Source: Simplicispira sedimenti (GTDB taxonomy: Bacteria; Pseudomonadota; Gammaproteobacteria; Burkholderiales; Burkholderiaceae_C). From it: a DNA stretch of 64,000 nucleotides. Shown here one piece after another: positions 59,158 through 64,000 of this stretch; position 1 is the first letter of the stretch, and every line of letters starts with the position of its first letter. The notes below the pieces were generated by a model. The model did not search any database, was not told where the DNA came from, and worked only from the letters and a program-made list of their open reading frames with translations. Where the stretch lies: the NCBI RefSeq assembly GCF_022760965.1, contig NZ_JAKVIJ010000003.1:124001-188000 (forward strand), in the 5' to 3' direction. Both the position numbers and the translations under genes were made by a program.

Positions 59158-60240
59158 ATGCACAAGTTATTGACACCTTCCTTCATCACCCGCCGCTGGT
59201 TTGCGGGGGTGGTGCTTTCCGCGCTGTCCACCGTGGCACTGGCACAGGCGGCCAAACCCCATGTGGTGGTACTGGCCACCGGCGGCACCATCGCCGGGGC
59301 CGGTGCATCGGCGGCCAACAGCGCCACCTATGCTGCTGCCAAGGTGCCGGTGGACAAACTGCTGGCAGGGCTGCCAGAGCTGTCCAATGTGGCCAAGGTG
59401 TCGGGGGAGCAGGTGTTCCAGATTGCGTCGGAGAGCTTTACCAACGAGCACCTGCTCAAGCTGGGTCAGCGTGTTTCCGCCTTGTCCAAGCAGGCCGACG
59501 TGGACGGCATCGTCATCACCCACGGTACCGACACGCTGGAAGAAACCGCGTACTTCCTGAACCTCACGGTGCGCACGAACAAGCCCATCGTGGTGGTGGG
59601 CTCCATGCGTCCTGGCACGGCCCTGTCGGCCGATGGTGCGTTGAATCTGTATGACGCCGTCAGCGTGGCCGCCAGCAAGGACGCTGCGGGCAAAGGCGTG
59701 CTGGTGACCATGAACGACGAGATCCAGAGTGGCCGCGATGTGCACAAGCACATCAACATCAAGACCGAGGCCTTCAAGAGCCAGTGGGGGCCGCTGGGCA
59801 TGGTGGTGGAGGGCAAGAACTACTGGTTCCGCGCGCCGGTCAAGCGGCACACCACGCAGTCCGAATTCAACATCGATGACATCAAGACCCTGCCCGCAGT
59901 GGACATTGTGTACGGCTACGGCAACATGAACACCACAGGCATCGAAGCCTATGGCAAGGTGGGCGTCAAGGCGCTGATCCACGCCGGCACGGGCAATGGC
60001 TCGGTGGCTGCGCAGGCGGTGGAATCGCTCAAGGCCCTGCGCAGCCAGGGTGTGCAGATCGTCCGCTCGGCCCGCGTGCCCGATGGCTTTGTGCTGCGCA
60101 ATGCCGAGCAGCCCGACGACAAATACGACTGGGTGGTGGCGCATGACCTGCGCCCGCAAAAGGCCCGCATCCTGGCCATGGTGGCATTGACCAAGACCCA
60201 GGACAGCAAGGAATTGCAGCGAATCTTCTGGGAATACTGA
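59158..60240 (+). CDS. ansB: Type II L-asparaginase, periplasmic
   Basis: Hydrolyses asparagine (and often glutamine) to aspartate and ammonia. The 360-aa protein has a signal peptide (residues 1-29, cleavage after ALA). The two catalytic threonine motifs are ATGGTIAG (Thr44) and ITHGTDTLEET (Thr124, Asp125). MNDEIQSGRDVHK contains the region of the catalytic Lys. ATG 59158 has GGAGA seven bases upstream; a longer in-frame opening from 59005 lacks a signal. A terminator follows at 60298. Confidence 0.93.
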   Translation: MHKLLTPSFITRRWFAGVVLSALSTVALAQAAKPHVVVLATGGTIAGAGASAANSATYAAAKVPVDKLLAGLPELSNVAKVSGEQVFQIASESFTNEHLLKLGQRVSALSKQADVDGIVITHGTDTLEETAYFLNLTVRTNKPIVVVGSMRPGTALSADGALNLYDAVSVAASKDAAGKGVLVTMNDEIQSGRDVHKHINIKTEAFKSQWGPLGMVVEGKNYWFRAPVKRHTTQSEFNIDDIKTLPAVDIVYGYGNMNTTGIEAYGKVGVKALIHAGTGNGSVAAQAVESLKALRSQGVQIVRSARVPDGFVLRNAEQPDDKYDWVVAHDLRPQKARILAMVALTKTQDSKELQRIFWEY

Positions 60241-60297
60241 TCTTCTGGAGGCGCGCCCATCGTTTGCCTCTGCGATCCGCATGCGACACCGGTGGCC

Positions 60298-60333
60298 AAG
60301 GCCGGGGCTCCACAAGGGCCCCGGCCTTTGTTC
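60298..60333 (+). terminator. Rho-independent terminator after ansB
   Basis: AAGGCCGGGGC (60298-60308), nine-base loop, GCCCCGGCCTT (60318-60328), then TGTTCTT. The stem is 11 bp with no mismatch. The T-run is interrupted, so efficiency may be moderate. Confidence 0.8.
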
Positions 60334-60481
60334 TTGGCGGGGCGCCGTAAAATCACTGGTTTGGCCCTGGCGCCACGCGACCTCCTTCCTGGAGGGTGGC
60401 GCGCCTGGGCTTCGGCGAGATCCCGTTGTTGTTTCACCTTCCTCATTGCCCGGCTCTGGCCTTGCCAGTGCCCCGAACCTC

Positions 60482-61387
60482 ATGTTGACCTTCCAGCAAA
60501 TCATCCTGAAGCTGCAGTCCTATTGGGACGCCCAGGGCTGCGCGCTCCTGCAGCCCTACGACATGGAAGTGGGCGCGGGCACCTCGCACACCGCCACCTT
60601 CCTGCGCGCCATCGGCCCCGAGCCCTGGAAGGCCGCTTACGTGCAGCCCAGCCGCCGCCCCAAGGACGGCCGCTACGGCGAGAACCCCAACCGCCTGCAG
60701 CACTACTACCAGTACCAGGTGGTCTTGAAGCCCGCGCCCTCCAACATCCTGGAGCTGTACCTGGGCAGCCTGGAAGCGCTGGGCTTTGACCTCAAGAAGA
60801 ACGACATCCGCTTCGTCGAGGACGACTGGGAAAACCCCACGCTGGGCGCCTGGGGCCTGGGCTGGGAAGTCTGGCTCAACGGCATGGAGGTGACGCAGTT
60901 CACCTACTTCCAGCAGGTGGGCGGTATCGACTGCAAGCCCATCACGGGCGAGATCACCTACGGCCTGGAGCGCCTGGCCATGTACCTCCAGGGCGTGGAC
61001 AACGTCTATAACCTGCAGTGGACCGACACGCTTAAGTACGGCGATGTGTACCACCAGAACGAGGTCGAGCAGTCCACCTACAACTTCGAGCACTCCGACG
61101 CCGATTTCCTGTTCACCGCTTTCAACGCCCACGAAAAGCAGGCCAAGTACCTGATGGAGCAGCAACTCGCGCTGCCCGCGTACGAGCAAGTCCTCAAGGC
61201 GGCGCACAGCTTCAACCTGCTGGATGCGCGCGGTGCCATTTCGGTGACCGAGCGTGCCGCCTACATCGGCCGCATCCGCAACCTGGCCCGTGCCGTGGCC
61301 CAAAGCTACTACGACAGCCGCGAACGCCTGGGCTTCCCCATGGCTCCGCGCGAATGGGTGGCAAACATGCCCAAGAAGACCGCCTGA
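60482..61387 (+). CDS. glyQ: Glycine-tRNA ligase alpha subunit
   Basis: Catalytic (class II) alpha subunit of the alpha2beta2 bacterial GlyRS. The 301-aa protein starts MLTFQQIILKLQSYWDAQGC at the ATG 60482 and has QPYDMEVGAGTSHTATFLRAIGPEPW, the motif 2 region YVQPSRRPKDGRYGENPNR and the motif 3 region YGLERLAMYLQ. Upstream in-frame sequence back to 60281 includes a terminator and is not coding. The 60334-60481 segment holds no clear feature. It is followed by a post-stop repeat and then glyS. Confidence 0.96.
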   Translation: MLTFQQIILKLQSYWDAQGCALLQPYDMEVGAGTSHTATFLRAIGPEPWKAAYVQPSRRPKDGRYGENPNRLQHYYQYQVVLKPAPSNILELYLGSLEALGFDLKKNDIRFVEDDWENPTLGAWGLGWEVWLNGMEVTQFTYFQQVGGIDCKPITGEITYGLERLAMYLQGVDNVYNLQWTDTLKYGDVYHQNEVEQSTYNFEHSDADFLFTAFNAHEKQAKYLMEQQLALPAYEQVLKAAHSFNLLDARGAISVTERAAYIGRIRNLARAVAQSYYDSRERLGFPMAPREWVANMPKKTA

Positions 61388-61505
61388 AGTGAGACACCCC
61401 CCTGAGCCGCTTCGCGACTTCCCCCCGCTCTCGCATTGCTGCGCAATGCGGGCAGGTGGACGCAGCCTGCGCTGCGGGGCGGCCCTTGCGCGGCTGCCTG
61501 CGCAT
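61388..61505 (+). repeat. Post-stop-codon repeat, copy f (between glyQ and glyS)
   Basis: Starts directly at the glyQ stop: GTGAGACACCCCCCTGAGCC, CGACTTCCCCCCGC, hairpin GCATTGC-TGC-GCAATGC, then GCGGGGCGGCCCTTGCGCGG. It is transcribed between two genes whose products are needed in equal amounts. Bases 61506-61574 hold only the glyS leader. Confidence 0.8.
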
Positions 61506-61574
61506 GGGCCGCGCCTGTTTCAGGCATCTCTGGCGTAGCGAATGCCCAACGGATAACGGAATAGAGTCGATCAC

Positions 61575-63713
61575 ATGACCACGCAAAACCTTCTCGTAGA
61601 ACTGTTTGTCGAAGAACTGCCCCCCAAGGCATTGCAAAAGTTGGGCGACGCCTTTGCCGGCGTGCTGTTCGACCAGCTCCAGGCCCAGGGCCTGACGGGC
61701 GACGACTCGGGCGTCACCGCCTACGCGTCGCCGCGCCGCTTGGCCGCGCATGTGCGCCATGTCTGGCTCAAGGCCGAAGACAAGGCCGTGCGCCAAAAAC
61801 TCATGCCCGTGGCCGTGGGCCTGACGCCCGAGGGCCAGCCCACGCCCGCGTTGCTGAAAAAGCTGCAGGCCCTGGGCGCCGATCTGTCCGACCCCGCCGC
61901 CGCAGTGGCCCGCCTGCAGCGCGCGCCCGATGGCAAGGCTGAAGCCTTGTTCTATGACAGCCTGGTCAGCGGCGCCACGCTGGACACCGGCCTGCAAAAA
62001 GCGCTGGACGAAGCCATTGCCAAGCTGCCCATCCCCAAGGTCATGAGCTACCAGCTGGAGACGGATTGCGAGCTGCCCGGCTGGAGCAGCGTGCATTTCG
62101 TGCGTCCCGCGCATGGCCTGGTGGCCCTGCATGGCAGCACGGTGGTGCCGGTCAAGGCGCTGGGCCTGACGGCAGGGCGCACCACCCAGGGCCACCGCTT
62201 CGAGGCGGCCAAGCCTGTGGTGGAGATTGCCCACGCCGACCAGTACGCAGAGACCCTGGCGCGTGACGGCGCCGTGATCGCCAGCTTTGTCGAGCGCAAG
62301 GCCGAGATCGCCCGCCAGCTCGCAGCCGCTGCGGCGCGCCTGGGTGGTGGCGTGCGCCCCATCGAGGATGACGCCCTGCTCGACGAGGTGACGGCACTGG
62401 TCGAGCGCCCCAATGTGCTGGTCTGCGCGTTCGAGGAGCAGTTCCTGGACGTACCGCAGGAATGCCTCATCCTCACGATGAAGGCCAACCAGAAATACTT
62501 TCCGCTGCTCGATGCGGCAGGCAAGCTGACCCACAAGTTCCTGGTGGTGAGCAACATCTGCCCCGAAGACCCTTGCTTCGTCATTGGCGGCAACGAGCGC
62601 GTGGTGCGCCCGCGCCTGGCCGATGCCAAGTTCTTCTTTGACCAGGACCGCAAAAAGACATTGGCCTCGCGCGTGGACAGCCTGGCCAAGGTGGTCTATC
62701 ACAACAAACTGGGCACGCAGGGCGAGCGTGTGGAGCGCGTGCGCGCCATCGCCAAGGCCATCGCGCAGCAGCTGGGCGATGCGCAACTGGTACAGGACGC
62801 CGACCTGGCCGCGCAACTGGCCAAGACCGACCTCGTGACCGACATGGTGGGCGAGTTCCCTGAGCTGCAGGGCATCATGGGCGGCTACTACGCCCTCAAC
62901 GACGGTCTGGGCGAGACGGTGGCCCAGGCCATCGAAGACCACTACAAGCCGCGCTTTGCGGGCGACGCGTTGCCGCGCAACATGGCCGGTGTGGTCGTGG
63001 CGCTGGCCGACAAGCTCGAAACCCTGGTGGGCATGTTCGGCATCGGCAACCTGCCCACGGGCGACCGTGACCCGTTCGCGCTGCGCCGCCATGCGCTGGG
63101 GGTGATCCGCATGCTGGTGGAGAAGAACCTGCCGCTGGACCTGCTGGCGCTGCTGAAGGGCGCCGTGCCCGCGTTCGGCGACAAGACCCAGGACGCCACG
63201 GCGCAGCTGGCCGACTTCATCTATGACCGCCTCGCCGGCAGCCTGCGCGAGCAAGGCTACAGCGCCCAGGAAGTGGACGCCGTGCTGGCCCTGCGCCCCC
63301 AGCGCCTGGCCCTGGTTGAGAAGCAGCTCGCAGCGGTGCGTGCCTTCGCCGCACTGCCCGAAGCCCCCGCGCTGGCGGCAGCCAACAAGCGCGTGGGCAA
63401 CATCCTGAAAAAGGCCGAGGCCGAAGGTGCGGTGGATGCCCACGTCAACCCCGCCCTGCTGCAGGAGCTGGCCGAGAAAGACCTGTACGCTGCGCTGCAG
63501 CGCTTCGTGCCTGAGGCCAATGCGCAGTTCGACGCGGGCGATTACACCGCCAGCCTGCAAACCCTGGCCGTGTTGCGCGCGCCGGTGGATGCGTTCTTTG
63601 ACGACGTGATGGTCAACGCCGAGCAGCTCGATTTGCGCCTGAACCGCCAAGGCTTGCTCAAGACCTTGCACGTTGCCATGAACCGCGTGGCGGATCTCGC
63701 GCGGCTGGCTTGA
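61575..63713 (+). CDS. glyS: Glycine-tRNA ligase beta subunit
   Basis: tRNA-binding beta subunit of GlyRS, 712 aa (family length about 690-720). N-terminal LLVELFVEELPPKALQKLGDAF, middle VLVCAFEEQFLDVPQECLILTMKANQKYFPLLD and HD-like FPELQGIMGGYYALNDG, then the anticodon-binding-type C-terminus (FDDVMVNAEQLDLRLNRQGLLKTLH). It forms an operon with glyQ. The stop is followed by a post-stop repeat. Confidence 0.96.
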   Translation: MTTQNLLVELFVEELPPKALQKLGDAFAGVLFDQLQAQGLTGDDSGVTAYASPRRLAAHVRHVWLKAEDKAVRQKLMPVAVGLTPEGQPTPALLKKLQALGADLSDPAAAVARLQRAPDGKAEALFYDSLVSGATLDTGLQKALDEAIAKLPIPKVMSYQLETDCELPGWSSVHFVRPAHGLVALHGSTVVPVKALGLTAGRTTQGHRFEAAKPVVEIAHADQYAETLARDGAVIASFVERKAEIARQLAAAAARLGGGVRPIEDDALLDEVTALVERPNVLVCAFEEQFLDVPQECLILTMKANQKYFPLLDAAGKLTHKFLVVSNICPEDPCFVIGGNERVVRPRLADAKFFFDQDRKKTLASRVDSLAKVVYHNKLGTQGERVERVRAIAKAIAQQLGDAQLVQDADLAAQLAKTDLVTDMVGEFPELQGIMGGYYALNDGLGETVAQAIEDHYKPRFAGDALPRNMAGVVVALADKLETLVGMFGIGNLPTGDRDPFALRRHALGVIRMLVEKNLPLDLLALLKGAVPAFGDKTQDATAQLADFIYDRLAGSLREQGYSAQEVDAVLALRPQRLALVEKQLAAVRAFAALPEAPALAAANKRVGNILKKAEAEGAVDAHVNPALLQELAEKDLYAALQRFVPEANAQFDAGDYTASLQTLAVLRAPVDAFFDDVMVNAEQLDLRLNRQGLLKTLHVAMNRVADLARLA

Positions 63714-63870
63714 GAACTCCCCCTTGTCGCCTTCGGCGCCCCCTCTCCCCCGACCCCTCCCCCGCGAGGGGGGAGGGGAGGTATTACCCCTGTCCCCTGG
63801 TGGGAGAGGGGCAGGGGGAGAGGGGACGCTCCCTGCGCGGCGGGGCGGCCCTTGCGCGGGAGCCCTGATC
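63714..63870 (+). repeat. Post-stop-codon repeat, copy g (after glyS)
   Basis: GAACTCCCCCTTGTCGCCTT after the stop, then an inserted C/G-rich block (about 63743-63832, the same as in copy d, with GGGAGAGGGGCAGGGGGAG), then GCGGCGGGGCGGCCCTTGCG. Copies d and g carry the inserted block in opposite orientation relative to the outer repeat. Confidence 0.75.
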
Positions 63871-63924
63871 GGGCGGCCGCGCCATTTTCATGGGCCGTGA
63901 TTGTGCGGAGTAGCCGTTGGTTTT

Positions 63925-64000
63925 ATGCCCATGACCACTGATTCCGCCCGCAGTCAGCGCACGGCCTGGCTGCTGTTTGGTCCACCGGCGCTGCTGGCGG
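63925..64000 (+). CDS. Unidentified protein, N-terminal fragment
   Basis: The frame opens at ATG 63925 (or 63931) as MPMTTDSARSQRTAWLLFGPP and is cut by the window edge after 25 codons. A hydrophobic run (AWLLFGPPALLA) begins at about residue 14, so it is probably a membrane or secreted protein. No Shine-Dalgarno is obvious. I cannot identify the family from this length. Confidence 0.5.
   Translation, partial: MPMTTDSARSQRTAWLLFGPPALLA

Overview
The window reads as chromosomal DNA of a high-GC betaproteobacterium of the Comamonadaceae (Acidovorax, Alicycliphilus or Diaphorobacter type). I base this on codon use, on close resemblance of RuvB, PhoH, FabA/FabB and GlyQ/GlyS to remembered sequences of that family, and on the small interspersed repeats between and inside genes. 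It is gene-dense, with about 67 protein genes, most in operons with ATGA-type overlaps. I found no tRNA, rRNA, CRISPR array, integrase or transposase gene.

Layout. 1-8.6 kb: edge of a TauE/SafE-type transporter, ybeY and phoH (ybeZ), divergent ruvA, a low-GC lipoprotein serine protease lodged between ruvA and ruvB, then a HlyD/FtsX-type permease/ATPase export operon. 8.6-16.5 kb: RidA, then a minus-strand heme d1 (nirS-type denitrification) operon nirC-nirF-nirDL-nirG-nirH-nirJ-nirN, facing nirE across an intergenic region with an FNR/DNR-like box. nirS itself is not here. 16.6-19.9 kb: LysR regulator divergent from a VOC protein, a fumarylacetoacetate hydrolase and maleylacetoacetate isomerase, the lower homogentisate pathway. 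Its upper part (phhA, hppD) lies at 47.5-49.6 kb. 20-27.5 kb: lysoplasmalogenase, a DSD1-family PLP fold lacking the usual lysine, phosphatase, lipoprotein, ttcA, folB, a FolM-like reductase, MidA-like methyltransferase and a low-GC pair of small genes. 27.5-31.8 kb: trxC and a bufferin-type RiPP locus (bufA, MNIO enzyme bufB, bufC, doxX) divergent from an ECF sigma/anti-sigma pair (SigF/NrsF type). Both transcripts start from a perfect GTAACC-N16-CGAA promoter. 31.8-42.1 kb: cca, a DUF2007 protein, two adjacent toxin-antitoxin modules, GST, an acyl-CoA dehydrogenase with a PaaX-like regulator, formyl-THF cyclo-ligase and soluble lytic transglycosylase. 42.1-64 kb: a 649-bp inverted-repeat element, MBL hydrolase, fadD, hydrolase, phhA, hppD, lipase with its foldase, Lrp, GNAT, corC-lnt, fabA-fabB, LysR, asparaginase and glyQ-glyS.

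Repeated DNA is the second theme. Two 268-bp elements (24220-24487 and 53416-53683) share one architecture: long terminal inverted repeats enclosing two hairpins. A family of about 55-bp palindromic repeats sits inside reading frames and at gene edges. Another family sits directly after stop codons, with the same polarity in all seven copies. A longer inverted-repeat element and a long hairpin add to these. They supply stop codons, a Shine-Dalgarno sequence and probably 5' leaders to ordinary genes.

The most complete system is the copper/metal-stress bufferin locus with its dedicated sigma factor. The least explained DNA is the pair of 268-bp structured elements.
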